Positions 6,431-13,234 of a stretch of 14,522 nucleotides of DNA are shown here, one piece after another. The stretch is from Betaproteobacteria bacterium (lineage in GTDB: Bacteria > Pseudomonadota > Gammaproteobacteria > Burkholderiales > SG8-39): NCBI GenBank assembly GCA_011391185.1, contig JAABRB010000050.1:1-14522 (forward strand), given 5' to 3'. The notes under the pieces are model-generated. The model did no database searches and was not told the DNA's origin. It saw only the letters and a list, made by a program, of their open reading frames with translations. A program made the translations under genes and the position numbers. The first letter of the stretch is position 1. Every line of letters starts with the position of its first letter.

Positions 6431-7456
6431 ATGCCGCAACGCGAGCCGATCGACCTTCGCAGCGACACCGTGACGCGACCCACCGCGGCAATGCGCGCGG
6501 CAATGATGGCGGCCGAGCTCGGCGACGACGTGTTGGGCGACGACCCGACCGTCAACCGGCTGCAGGCCCATGCCGCCGAATTGCTCGGTTTCGAGGCCGG
6601 GCTCTTCTTTCCTTCCGGCACGCAATCTAACCTCGCCGCGCTGATGAGTCACTGCCAGCGCGGCGACGAGTACATTGTCGGCCAGGAGGCGCACACCTAC
6701 CGACTCGAGGCGGGCGGCGGCGCGGTGCTCGGCAGCATCCAGCCGCAGCCGCTCACGAACCGGCCTGACGGGACGCTCGATCTCGCAGAAGTGGAAGCGG
6801 CAATAAAACCGGACGATCCACATTTTGCGCGCACCCGCCTCCTTGCCCTCGAGAACACGATCGGCGGGCGGGCGATCCCGCGCAGCTACTTCGACGCGGC
6901 GCTCGCGCTGGCGAAGCGGCGCGGACTCTCGGCTCATCTGGACGGCGCGCGCATTTTCAACGCGTCGGTGAAGCTCGGAGTGCGTGTGGCAGATCTGTGC
7001 CGGGGCTTCGACACCGTTTCGGTCTGTCTCTCGAAAGGGCTGGGGACGCCGGCTGGCACCGTGCTCGTCGGCAGCTCCGAATTGATCAATCGCGCCAGAC
7101 GTGCGCGCAAGATCCTGGGTGGCGCGATGCGCCAGGCGGGATTCCTCGCGGCCGCGGGGCTCTACGCGCTCGAGCACCACGTCGCGCGGCTCGCGGAGGA
7201 CCATGCCAATGCCGAACGCCTCGCCGCCGGGCTGGCGAAGATCCCCGCACTGCGCGTCGAGCCGCCGCAGACCAACATGGTGTTCGTGCATGTGCCTGCC
7301 GAGCGGGTCGGACCGCTGGCCAAGCATCTCGCCCAGGCAGGCATTCTCGTGCTGGTCGCGCCGCGCACGCGGCTCGCCACGCACCTCGACGTGAGCGCTG
7401 CGCAGGTCGATCGGGCGGTGGATGTGTGCGCGGACTTCTTCGCGCGCGCCGCTTGA
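6431..7456 (+). CDS. ltaE: Low-specificity L-threonine aldolase
   Basis: A 341-residue PLP enzyme that closely matches E. coli LtaE (333 residues), which cleaves L-threonine and L-allo-threonine to glycine and acetaldehyde in the cytosol. Visible landmarks are [11 protein letters not shown] at the start, [25 protein letters not shown] (H88 stacks on PLP), [10 protein letters not shown] (D171, R174) and the Schiff-base lysine K202 in [11 protein letters not shown]. It follows the cupin gene by 18 bases with a weak GAGGA ribosome-binding site, and ends the aceE-cupin-ltaE run. A glycine or acetaldehyde role alongside an E1-type dehydrogenase is not an established combination, so the functional link is inference. 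The gene converges on the GST gene, with repeat R3 between them. Confidence 0.93.
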   Translation: MPQREPIDLRSDTVTRPTAAMRAAMMAAELGDDVLGDDPTVNRLQAHAAELLGFEAGLFFPSGTQSNLAALMSHCQRGDEYIVGQEAHTYRLEAGGGAVLGSIQPQPLTNRPDGTLDLAEVEAAIKPDDPHFARTRLLALENTIGGRAIPRSYFDAALALAKRRGLSAHLDGARIFNASVKLGVRVADLCRGFDTVSVCLSKGLGTPAGTVLVGSSELINRARRARKILGGAMRQAGFLAAAGLYALEHHVARLAEDHANAERLAAGLAKIPALRVEPPQTNMVFVHVPAERVGPLAKHLAQAGILVLVAPRTRLATHLDVSAAQVDRAVDVCADFFARAA

Positions 7457-7468
7457 GAATCAAAAACC

Positions 7469-7579
7469 AACCACCCCGTCACGCTTCGCGTGACACCCCT
7501 CCTTGAAAAGGAGGGGAGGGTCTAACGCTTTTTCCCCTCCTTTCCAAGGAGGGGTGGCTGCGAAGCAGCCGGGGTGGTT
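7469..7579. repeat. R3: palindromic repeat pair, units B then A, between convergent genes
   Basis: Unit B (7469-7517) carries the middle hairpin GTCACGCTTCGCGTGAC at 7479-7495, identical to that in the aceE copy, and a perfect 9-bp first-type hairpin at 7496-7516. Unit A (7531-7579) carries the perfect first-type hairpin and the middle hairpin GGCTGC/GCAGCC (7556-7570). The order B-A is opposite to R1. The block lies between the ends of ltaE and the GST gene, so its strong stems could end transcripts from both sides. The T-run does not directly follow a stem, so it is not a textbook intrinsic terminator. Confidence 0.9.
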
Positions 7580-7606
7580 ACGGCGCTCGCCAAACCACCT
7601 TCGTAT

Positions 7607-8281
7607 TCAAACCGCCACGAACGGCTTGTCCTTGACCGAGCCCGCGAAGCCGTAGAACACCTCGTTCACCTTCCCCCAGCTCGGCAGCGTCTTCATCTTG
7701 CCCATCCAACGCGTGATGTTCGGATACTTCGAATAGTCGCAACGGAGGATGTCGCCGAGCCCGATGATCTCGGCGCCCTGGTAGTCGGCGATCGAAATCC
7801 GGTCGCCAGTCAGGTAGGGCTTCTTGGGTCCGATGAGCTTCTCGTCGAGGATCTTCAGCCAGTTCTCGGTGCGCTCCTTGTGCCAGGCGAGCGTTCCCTG
7901 CTGCAGCGCCTCGCTCGGCCGCTGGTGGGTCGGGAAGATCTGCGGGTAGACGAGACCGTAGGCAAGGTCCCGGTAGATGTTGCTGTTGAACCAGTCCATC
8001 ATCTCGTTTACTCGCGCGCGACCCTGCAGGTCGGTTGGGTACGCCGGCGACTTCGATTTCTCGGCGACGTACTTCAGGATCGCCGAGCTCTCGGTGAGCC
8101 GGAAATCGCCGTCCTCGAGCATCGGGACCATGCGGCTCGGATTCATGTCGGAGTAGGGCGGCTTCATGTGCTCGCCCGTCATGAGATCGACGGCCTGGAG
8201 ATCGCACTTCTGGCCGCATTCTTCGGCCCCGAGCCACACGATGCGGCTGGTCGTTGATACCGGGTGATAGTAGAGCTTCAT
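7607..8281 (-). CDS. Glutathione S-transferase family protein
   Basis: A 224-residue cytosolic GST. The N-terminal thioredoxin-like domain (about residues 1-80) shows HPVSTTSR at the glutathione site, then the cis-proline segment MVPMLEDGDFRLTESSAIL, which contacts the glutathione gamma-glutamyl group. An all-helical C-terminal domain follows, with the common LTGDRISIADY motif. Such enzymes conjugate glutathione or catalyse glutathione-dependent isomerisation or dehalogenation. A maleylpyruvate isomerase role would suit the nearby gentisate-type genes, but nothing in the sequence proves it. The ATG is preceded on the minus strand by a strong AAGGAGGC (8288-8295). It is divergent from the FAH-family gene and convergent with ltaE. 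Confidence 0.9.
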   Translation of the reverse strand: MKLYYHPVSTTSRIVWLGAEECGQKCDLQAVDLMTGEHMKPPYSDMNPSRMVPMLEDGDFRLTESSAILKYVAEKSKSPAYPTDLQGRARVNEMMDWFNSNIYRDLAYGLVYPQIFPTHQRPSEALQQGTLAWHKERTENWLKILDEKLIGPKKPYLTGDRISIADYQGAEIIGLGDILRCDYSKYPNITRWMGKMKTLPSWGKVNEVFYGFAGSVKDKPFVAV

Positions 8282-8311
8282 AACGCTGCCTCCTTGGGGA
8301 TGGGAACGCGT

Positions 8312-8341
8312 TCTCTAATTTGTTCCGGCGGGACGCGTCAA
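8312..8341 (-). promoter_or_regulatory. Candidate promoter of the GST gene
   Basis: On the minus strand, TTGACG (8336-8341) and TAGAGA (8312-8317) are 18 bases apart and about 30 bases before the GST start. The -35 match is good and the -10 match is weak. The surrounding bases are locally AT-rich. This is only a motif suggestion. Confidence 0.3.
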
Positions 8342-8510
8342 GATGCCGGTGGTGGGATGCCGTATCGGCCGCTTGCCGCAGCCCGGCCCTTACGAGTGAT
8401 AGCATGCCGGCGGTCCGAAATAAAGCGGTTGGCGACGCGCGGCCGCTCGCAAAATCGCGCCACGGGCGGCGTCCCATCCGTCCGCCGCGGTGCCGAAACG
8501 GAGAAAGCAC

Positions 8511-9473
8511 GTGAAAGTAGCCACTTATCGACAGGGCAGCGAAATCCGGCTCGGATTCGTCGTTGGCGACACGGTGATCGACGCGCTGGCCGCGCTTCCG
8601 ACAGAAAATGCGCCGGAGCGCGCGTATTTCACAAGTGCGCTGGCGTTCATCCGGGCAGGCGATGCCGGCCGCGACAGGGCAAAGCGCCTGATCGCCGACG
8701 CGCCGGCGAGCACCCGGCTGCCGCTGGCGTCGGTGCAGCTTGCCGCGCCGCTCCTGCCTTCGACCATTCTGTGCAGCGGGAGCAACTACCACGATCACAA
8801 CAAGGAAAAGGCCGCGGCACCGATATCGGGGAAAGAGCCGGAGTTCTTCGTCAAGACGGCGGACTGCGTGATCGGCCCGGGCGACACCATTGTTTACGAC
8901 GAAGTGCTGACCAGAAAGCTCGATGCGGAAACCGAGCTCGCGATCGTGATCGGCACCGCCGGGCGGCACATTCCGGTGGAGCGCGCGCTGGAGCACGTGT
9001 TCGGCTACACCATCGTCAACGACGTCACGGCGCGCGACCGCCAGGTGCGCAGGAAACCCGACGGATCGCACTGGTACGAGCTCGGCCGCGGCAAGGTGTT
9101 CGATACGGCCGCGCCGATGGGACCCTGGATCGTTACCGCGGACGAGATCGGCGATCCGCAGAAATTGCGTTTGCGCACGCGCATCAACGGCGAGCTCCGT
9201 CAATCGTCCTCGACCGGAAACATGATCTGGTCGTGCGCCGAGCTCATTCACTTCTTCTCGATCAACCTGACGCTGCGCCCCGGTATGGTGATCATCACCG
9301 GGACGCCGGGGGGCACTGCCTGGTCGGTCGACCCGGAGCTCGGCGGCAAGTGGGTCGGCGGCGACGGATCGGAGACCCTGGTCGCCGCAAAAGGCTATCT
9401 GCGGCCGGGGGATGCGATCGAATGCGAACTCGAGAAGATCGGTTTGCTGCGGAATCGCGTCGGGATCGCCTGA
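8511..9473 (+). CDS. Fumarylacetoacetate hydrolase (FAH) family protein
   Basis: A 320-residue protein of the FAH superfamily, which cleaves or hydrates acylpyruvates and related diketo acids at a divalent metal. The C-terminal FAH domain begins near residue 80. SNYHDHNKEK (91-100) holds the active-site histidine region, E140 and E142 in AETELAIVIG and D171 in IVNDVTARD are the expected metal ligands, and TGTPGG lies near the end. I chose the GTG at 8511: GGAG at 8500-8503 is spaced seven bases from it and the family fold starts there, whereas the upstream in-frame GTG at 8490 has no such support. Family members include fumarylpyruvate hydrolase of the gentisate pathway, which fits the upstream monooxygenase, but also homoprotocatechuate and sugar-acid enzymes. 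The substrate is undecided. Confidence 0.87.
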   Translation: MKVATYRQGSEIRLGFVVGDTVIDALAALPTENAPERAYFTSALAFIRAGDAGRDRAKRLIADAPASTRLPLASVQLAAPLLPSTILCSGSNYHDHNKEKAAAPISGKEPEFFVKTADCVIGPGDTIVYDEVLTRKLDAETELAIVIGTAGRHIPVERALEHVFGYTIVNDVTARDRQVRRKPDGSHWYELGRGKVFDTAAPMGPWIVTADEIGDPQKLRLRTRINGELRQSSSTGNMIWSCAELIHFFSINLTLRPGMVIITGTPGGTAWSVDPELGGKWVGGDGSETLVAAKGYLRPGDAIECELEKIGLLRNRVGIA

Positions 9474-9565
9474 GCACGCGTCAAGCTGTTGCATCCACCG
9501 GACGCTTCGATCCGTAGCAGGGCGGCGTAGGGGCGAAGATTGCAACGGCCCGCAAGGAGACACTC

Positions 9566-10129
9566 ATGAGACGACGGAACATCCTGCAAGCGCTGCTCGC
9601 AACCGGAGCATGGGCGGTGTTGCCAGGCGTTGGCCGCGCCGCGCCGCCGACCGACATGAAGGGAGTGGAGGTGCTGCAGAAGGAGTGGAAGATGCTGCTC
9701 GCGGCAAACGCCCAGGTTCCCCTGCCCTCGGAGCCGCTCAAGCTGTCCGCGGAAGAATGGCGCAAACGGCTCGACGCCAAGCAGTACCACGTACTGCGCG
9801 AGGAAGGCACCGAGCGCGCCGGTACCAGCGCGCTCAACGGCGAGAAGCGCCCGGGCGTATTTGCCTGCGCGGGATGCGGCCTGCCGCTCTTCACTTCCGC
9901 AATGAAGTACGAGAGTCATACCGGATGGCCGAGCTTCTTCACGAACATCCCCGGCGGCGTCGCCACCAAGACCGACTACAAGATCGTCCTGCCGCGCACC
10001 GAATATCACTGCGCCCGGTGCGGCGGTCACCAGGGCCACGTGTTCGATGACGGTCCGCCGCCCACCGGCAAGCGCTGGTGCAACAACGGCGTCGCCCTCA
10101 AGTTCATCCCGAAAACGGGCAGCGCCTGA
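9566..10129 (+). CDS. msrB: Exported peptide-methionine (R)-S-oxide reductase (MsrB)
   Basis: MsrB reduces methionine-R-sulfoxide in oxidised proteins. The 187-residue protein begins with an apparent signal peptide of about 26 residues (MRRRNILQ, a hydrophobic stretch, then VGRAAPP); the RRRNILQ start resembles a twin-arginine signal. The MsrB domain spans about 57-184. Two CxxC zinc pairs (CAGCG and CARCG), GWPSF, GHVFDDGP and catalytic C172 in RWCNN are present. The usual recycling cysteine just before GWPSF (GCGWPSF in E. coli) is replaced by T119 in SHTGWPSF. This predicts a periplasmic enzyme with a non-standard regeneration route. The ATG follows AAGGAG at good spacing. It converges with the minus-strand operon, with only 19 bases between the coding ends. 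Confidence 0.92.
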   Translation: MRRRNILQALLATGAWAVLPGVGRAAPPTDMKGVEVLQKEWKMLLAANAQVPLPSEPLKLSAEEWRKRLDAKQYHVLREEGTERAGTSALNGEKRPGVFACAGCGLPLFTSAMKYESHTGWPSFFTNIPGGVATKTDYKIVLPRTEYHCARCGGHQGHVFDDGPPPTGKRWCNNGVALKFIPKTGSA

Positions 10130-10143
10130 GGCGGGGGGCTGAG

Positions 10144-10162
10144 CGCCTTCAGCCCGAAGGCG
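10144..10162. terminator. Hairpin at the convergent msrB / dehydrogenase junction
   Basis: Arms CGCCTTC (10144-10150) and GAAGGCG (10156-10162) form a 7-bp stem with a 5-base loop, just after the msrB stop and overlapping the last codons of the minus-strand dehydrogenase gene. There is no T-run on either side, so a terminator role is a guess from position. Confidence 0.3.
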
Positions 10163-11069
10163 GGGGTGCTCCGAGCGCCACGCCGTTTGCCGCCGCCCAG
10201 CGCTTGATCGCGACGGAGTGATCCAGGCTGCCGCCAAGCGCGCTCGCGGCGTCGACCCACATCTCGTTCAGCAATTGGCACACAGGTGCATCGATACCGA
10301 TCGCCCGAGCGAGATCCGCGGCGATGCCCACGTCCTTGGCAAGCAGGCCGAGCGCGAAGCCGGTCGCGAACTTGCCTGGCACGACATGTTCCTTGAGCGT
10401 GTACTCGGTGCTGAAGTTGCGGCCGGTCGATGCGTTGAGGATGTCGACCATGGTCGCCGGGTCGAGGCCGAACTTGCGACCGACGATCAGGGCCTCGGCG
10501 CCTGCGGTAAAACCGGCTGCGGCGACGTAGTTGTTGAGTGCTTTCATCGCGTGGCCCGAGCCGACGGGTCCGGTGAGAAAAAGCTTCTGTCCCATCGATT
10601 CGAGGAGCGGCCGCACGCGCGCGATCGCGGCCGCGTCGTCGCCGCCGACCATGATCGCGAGCGTCCCAGCCTCCGCTTTCGGAACGCCGCCGGACACCGG
10701 TGCGTCGACCAAGGCCACGCTGGCGCGGGCGAGCGATTGGGCGAGCTCACGCGTCCCGGTCGGATCGGACGAGCTCATGTCGACGACGATCGATCCGCGC
10801 GCAAGCGTATGACCGAGTCCACCGCCCCATTCCCGCATCACCTCTCGAACAGTTCGTCCGGTGGGTAGCATCGTGATGATCACGTCCGCTTCGCGGAATG
10901 CCGCCGGCTCGTCTGCAGCGCGGCAGCCGTGTTCGTCCGCGAAGCGCCGCTGGCGCTCTGCATCGGCGTCGCGCACGGTGAGCGAAAAGCCCGCCTTCGC
11001 CACGTTCCGCGCCATCGGCCAGCCCATGTTTCCGAGGCCGACGAATCCCACATTGAGCGTGCTCTGCAC
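10149..11069 (-). CDS. NAD(P)-dependent beta-hydroxyacid dehydrogenase (3-hydroxyisobutyrate dehydrogenase family)
   Basis: A 306-residue protein with the family's two domains. The N-terminal Rossmann fold has GLGNMG at 11-16. The substrate signature DAPVSGGVPKAEAGTLAIMVGG starts at 122. The catalytic lysine is K176 in KALNN, and an all-helical C-terminal domain follows. Members oxidise 3-hydroxyisobutyrate, tartronate semialdehyde, 6-phosphogluconate-like or other beta-hydroxyacids. The aspartates and arginines after the Rossmann core do not settle the choice between NAD and NADP. The start is GTG at 11069 with AGGAGG (11075-11080) five bases upstream, overlapping the stop of the preceding gene, so translation is probably coupled. 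It is the last gene of the dapA-like, cmd-like, dehydrogenase operon. The substrate is unknown. Confidence 0.88.
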   Translation of the reverse strand: MQSTLNVGFVGLGNMGWPMARNVAKAGFSLTVRDADAERQRRFADEHGCRAADEPAAFREADVIITMLPTGRTVREVMREWGGGLGHTLARGSIVVDMSSSDPTGTRELAQSLARASVALVDAPVSGGVPKAEAGTLAIMVGGDDAAAIARVRPLLESMGQKLFLTGPVGSGHAMKALNNYVAAAGFTAGAEALIVGRKFGLDPATMVDILNASTGRNFSTEYTLKEHVVPGKFATGFALGLLAKDVGIAADLARAIGIDAPVCQLLNEMWVDAASALGGSLDHSVAIKRWAAANGVALGAPPPSG

Positions 11070-11078
11070 GATGACCTC

Positions 11079-11462
11079 CTATTCCGCGATGCCCAGCTCC
11101 GCGAACGTCTCGCGTGCGCAACGGATGCCTTCCATGGCGGCCGGCACGCCACAGTAGATCATCGCGTTGAGCAGGATGCCGCGGATTTCCTCCTGCGTGA
11201 CGCCATTGGTGAGCGCGGCTCGCACGTGGATCTTGATCTCAGTCGTCTTGCCCATCGCCACCACCATCGAAAGCGTCGCAATACTGCGCAGGCGGCGCGG
11301 CAAATCCTCGTTCCCCCACACCTCGGCAAAGCAGTAACGCGTGACGATGTCCTGAAAGCCGCGGGTGAAGTCGGTGGCCTCCTTGATGTGCTTTTCGCCC
11401 AACTCGGCGCCGAAGAGCTCGCGCCGGATCTGCACGCCTTTTTCGAACAGCTCGTCCCGCAT
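11079..11462 (-). CDS. Carboxymuconolactone decarboxylase (CMD) family protein, PcaC-like
   Basis: A 127-residue single CMD domain, the normal length for PcaC. The core block from YCFAEVWGNEDLPRRLRS through MVVAMGKTTEIKIHVRAAL and TQEEIRGILLNAMIYCGVPAAMEG matches gamma-carboxymuconolactone decarboxylases of the protocatechuate branch of the beta-ketoadipate pathway. No other pca gene lies in the window, and the CMD family also includes AhpD-like and uncharacterised proteins. There is no CxxC pair as in AhpD, so a peroxidase-partner role is unlikely. It is 40 bases after the DapA-family gene and 9 bases before the dehydrogenase start, in a tight minus-strand operon. In this setting it may decarboxylate or isomerise an intermediate made by its neighbours; that is inference. 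Confidence 0.85.
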   Translation of the reverse strand: MRDELFEKGVQIRRELFGAELGEKHIKEATDFTRGFQDIVTRYCFAEVWGNEDLPRRLRSIATLSMVVAMGKTTEIKIHVRAALTNGVTQEEIRGILLNAMIYCGVPAAMEGIRCARETFAELGIAE

Positions 11463-11502
11463 GAAGTCCTCCCCTGGTAATTATTGCGAAATCGCGGCCA
11501 TT

Positions 11503-12390
11503 TCAAAGCGCGCCGACGCCCGCGAGCGATCGGCGTACTTCCTCTATTCCTTCCGCCGCGAGCGCGGCCTGCGGCGGCAGCGGCGTGCCCACGTCGTAAC
11601 CCTGAAGCTGCAGGCCGCCCTTGATGCAGGCCGCGAGGTTGTGCTTCGCGAACGCCTGGTTGAGGTCCCAGAGCCGGCGCTGCAGCGGCATCGCCTCGTC
11701 CCAGGCTCCGCGCCGGCACAGGTCGTAGAGCGTGACGCTCTGCCGGGGCACGAGGCACGCGGGCCCGGCCATCCAGCCGACGCCGCCAATCAGCATCACG
11801 CACGCGGGAATGTGCGCCGAAGCCGAGAAGACCTTCATCCGGTTCCCGACCCGGTTGATGATCGAGAGCAGCCGCCCGGTATTGAATGAGGCGTCCTTGA
11901 TGTAGCCGATGTTCGGGACGCGGCTCAGCCGGTCGATGACCGGCAGGCTGAGATCCGAGCGCTGAAAGTTCGGGTTCGTGTAGAGGACCACGGGCAGCGA
12001 CACGGCCTCCGCGAGCCCCTTGAAGTATTCGAAGACGCCATCGTCCGGAACCGGAAAGTACGCCTCGAGTATGGCGAGAATGCCGTCGCAGCCGAGCCGT
12101 TGCATCTCACGCGCCTGAAACACGGCGTCCGCGTTCGTTGTGGCGGCGACGCCCGCGACGACCGGCACGCGGCCCTTCGCCGCCTCGACCACGACCTCCA
12201 CGATCCGGCGCTTTTGCGCCCACGACAGATACGCGAACTCGCCGGTCGACCCGAGCGGTGTCAGGCCGTGCACGCCGGCATCGATGAGGTCGTTGCAGAG
12301 CCGTGTCAAGACATCGGCCATGACCTCGCCCGACGCATCGATCGGGGAGACGAGGTAAGGAAAAACGCCGTGGAAAGCCGTTTCCTTCAT
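11503..12390 (-). CDS. Dihydrodipicolinate synthase (DapA)/N-acetylneuraminate lyase family protein
   Basis: A 295-residue class I aldolase-type TIM barrel. GSTGE at 47-51 binds the substrate carboxylate, Y137 in VVLYTNP is the catalytic tyrosine, and K165 in IGYIKDAS forms the Schiff base with a 2-oxoacid such as pyruvate. Members condense or cleave pyruvate adducts, or dehydrate sugar acids. Genuine lysine-biosynthesis DapA is usually not found in a catabolic operon, and the GGVGWMAGP segment differs from the usual G.G.ISV, so a catabolic aldolase or dehydratase is more likely. The frame is open to 12468, but the ATG at 12390 gives the conserved start ([13 protein letters not shown]). No clear Shine-Dalgarno precedes it. 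It is the first gene of the three-gene operon. Confidence 0.87.
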   Translation of the reverse strand: MKETAFHGVFPYLVSPIDASGEVMADVLTRLCNDLIDAGVHGLTPLGSTGEFAYLSWAQKRRIVEVVVEAAKGRVPVVAGVAATTNADAVFQAREMQRLGCDGILAILEAYFPVPDDGVFEYFKGLAEAVSLPVVLYTNPNFQRSDLSLPVIDRLSRVPNIGYIKDASFNTGRLLSIINRVGNRMKVFSASAHIPACVMLIGGVGWMAGPACLVPRQSVTLYDLCRRGAWDEAMPLQRRLWDLNQAFAKHNLAACIKGGLQLQGYDVGTPLPPQAALAAEGIEEVRRSLAGVGAL

Positions 12391-12419
12391 CGGGGTGGTT
12401 CGCTCGGGTGAGAGTCGTG

Positions 12420-12436
12420 GCCTGATCCTATCAGGC
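12420..12436. promoter_or_regulatory. Perfect dyad upstream of the DapA-family operon, candidate operator
   Basis: GCCTGAT and ATCAGGC form a perfect 7-bp inverted repeat around CCT, 30 bases before the DapA-family start. On the minus strand it includes TGATAGGAT, an extended -10-like sequence, so a repressor bound here could block the operon's promoter. The direct repeats AACGCTC at 12445-12451 and 12455-12461, one helical turn apart, lie next to it. The regulator is unknown. Confidence 0.35.
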
Positions 12437-12494
12437 TGCCGGCGAACGCTCGAAAACGCTCTGCGCAAGCGTGAGGGTACCGTCTCGGGTGCCG

Positions 12495-12600
12495 AACCAC
12501 CCCGTCACGCTGCGCGCGACACCCCTCCTTGAGAAGGAGGGGATGAATGCTTTTTCCCCTCCTCTCCGAGGCGGGGTGGCTGCGAAGCAGCCGGGGTGGT
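12495..12600. repeat. R4: palindromic repeat pair, units B then A, in a divergent intergenic region
   Basis: Unit B (12495-12543) has the middle hairpin GTCACGC/GCGCGAC (12504-12520) with one A-C mismatch, and a perfect 9-bp first-type hairpin (12522-12542). Unit A (12553-12600) has the first-type hairpin with one mismatch and the middle hairpin GGCTGC/GCAGCC (12578-12592). The order B-A and the GCTTTTTCCCC junction match R3. It lies between the divergent DapA-family operon and the kef genes, so here it cannot serve as a shared terminator. Confidence 0.9.
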
Positions 12601-12614
12601 GCACACGCCCTACA

Positions 12615-12623
12615 TGCTAGATT
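12615..12623 (+). promoter_or_regulatory. Weak extended -10 candidate for the kef genes
   Basis: TGCTAGATT resembles an extended -10 (TGnTATAAT) and lies 27 bases before the kefF start, directly downstream of repeat R4. No matching -35 is visible because that place is occupied by the repeat. Low certainty. Confidence 0.22.
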
Positions 12624-12650
12624 CGTCCTTCGCTTTCGGCTGGACGACCC

Positions 12651-13232
12651 ATGACGGCCAACCTTCGCATACTGGTGCTCTACGCTCACCCCAATCACGA
12701 CGTCTCGCGCACCAACCGCGCGTTGCGCGCCGCCATAGAGGGCGCGCCCGGTGTGACGGTGCACGATCTCTACGACTGCTATCCGGATCTCTTCATCGAC
12801 GTACGGCGCGAGCAGCGGCTGCTGCTGGAGCACGACGTGCTCGTGTTCCAGCACCCGATGCAGTGGTACAGCGCGCCGGCGATCGTGAAGGAGTGGGAGG
12901 ACAGCGTGCTCGAGAACGGCTGGGCCTATGGTGATGGCGGCGACAAGCTGCACGGCAAGCGCTTCATGCAGGCGGTGAGCACAGGTGGCCACTCAGAGTC
13001 CTACCTTCACGGCGGAAAGGCGCACTTCACCGTTCCGGAGTTGCTGCGCCCCTTCGAGCAAATGGCGCACTACTGCGGCATGCTGGTTCTGCCGCCGTTC
13101 ATTACCAATGACTCGCGGGTAAGCGAAGACAGCGCGATCGCGGCGCAGGCCGGTCGCTACCGTGCGCTCCTGGACGCGATTCATCGCGGCGAGCTGCCCG
13201 CACCGTTCCACACGATCCCCGGGAAGGATTGA
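12651..13232 (+). CDS. kefF: KefF/KefG-like NAD(P)H quinone oxidoreductase, Kef ancillary protein
   Basis: A 193-residue flavodoxin-like FMN protein. It starts ILVLYAHPNHDVSRTNR and continues TVHDLYDCYPDLFIDVRREQ, HPMQWYSAPAIVKEWEDSVLENGWAYG (flavin and active-site loop) and TGGHSESYLHGG. In E. coli, KefF and KefG bind the KefC and KefB antiporters and are needed for their full activity; KefF is also a quinone reductase. This protein mixes features of both: the HPMQWYS block is KefF-like, while TVHDLY..YPD.FID and the REQ..LLLEHDV region are KefG-like. It lies two bases before the kefC-like ATG, with the kefC Shine-Dalgarno sequence at its 3' end, so the two are surely co-expressed. The ATG at 12651 fits the family start; no strong ribosome-binding site precedes it. 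Confidence 0.88.
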   Translation: MTANLRILVLYAHPNHDVSRTNRALRAAIEGAPGVTVHDLYDCYPDLFIDVRREQRLLLEHDVLVFQHPMQWYSAPAIVKEWEDSVLENGWAYGDGGDKLHGKRFMQAVSTGGHSESYLHGGKAHFTVPELLRPFEQMAHYCGMLVLPPFITNDSRVSEDSAIAAQAGRYRALLDAIHRGELPAPFHTIPGKD

Positions 13233-13234
13233 GT

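Noticed and set aside
5768..7384. Minus-strand open frame of 538 codons opposite the cupin and ltaE genes
   Set aside because: Antisense shadow with Arg/His-rich composition; the plus-strand genes are well-defined families.
7469..7579. Palindromic repeats as a possible CRISPR array
   Set aside because: Units are inverted, irregularly spaced and internally palindromic, with no regular unique spacers and no cas genes.
7578..9563. Minus-strand open frame of 661 codons covering the GST and FAH-family region
   Set aside because: No recognisable fold. It runs antisense to the FAH-family gene and in another frame over the GST gene.
11503..12390. Gene as housekeeping dapA for lysine synthesis
   Set aside because: The operon partners are catabolic and the C-terminal glycine motif differs from typical DapA; only the superfamily can be assigned.
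12388..12400. CGGGGTGGTT next to the DapA-family start as a solo repeat remnant
   Set aside because: Only about ten bases match the end of unit A, with no neighbouring hairpin; this is too short to separate from chance.
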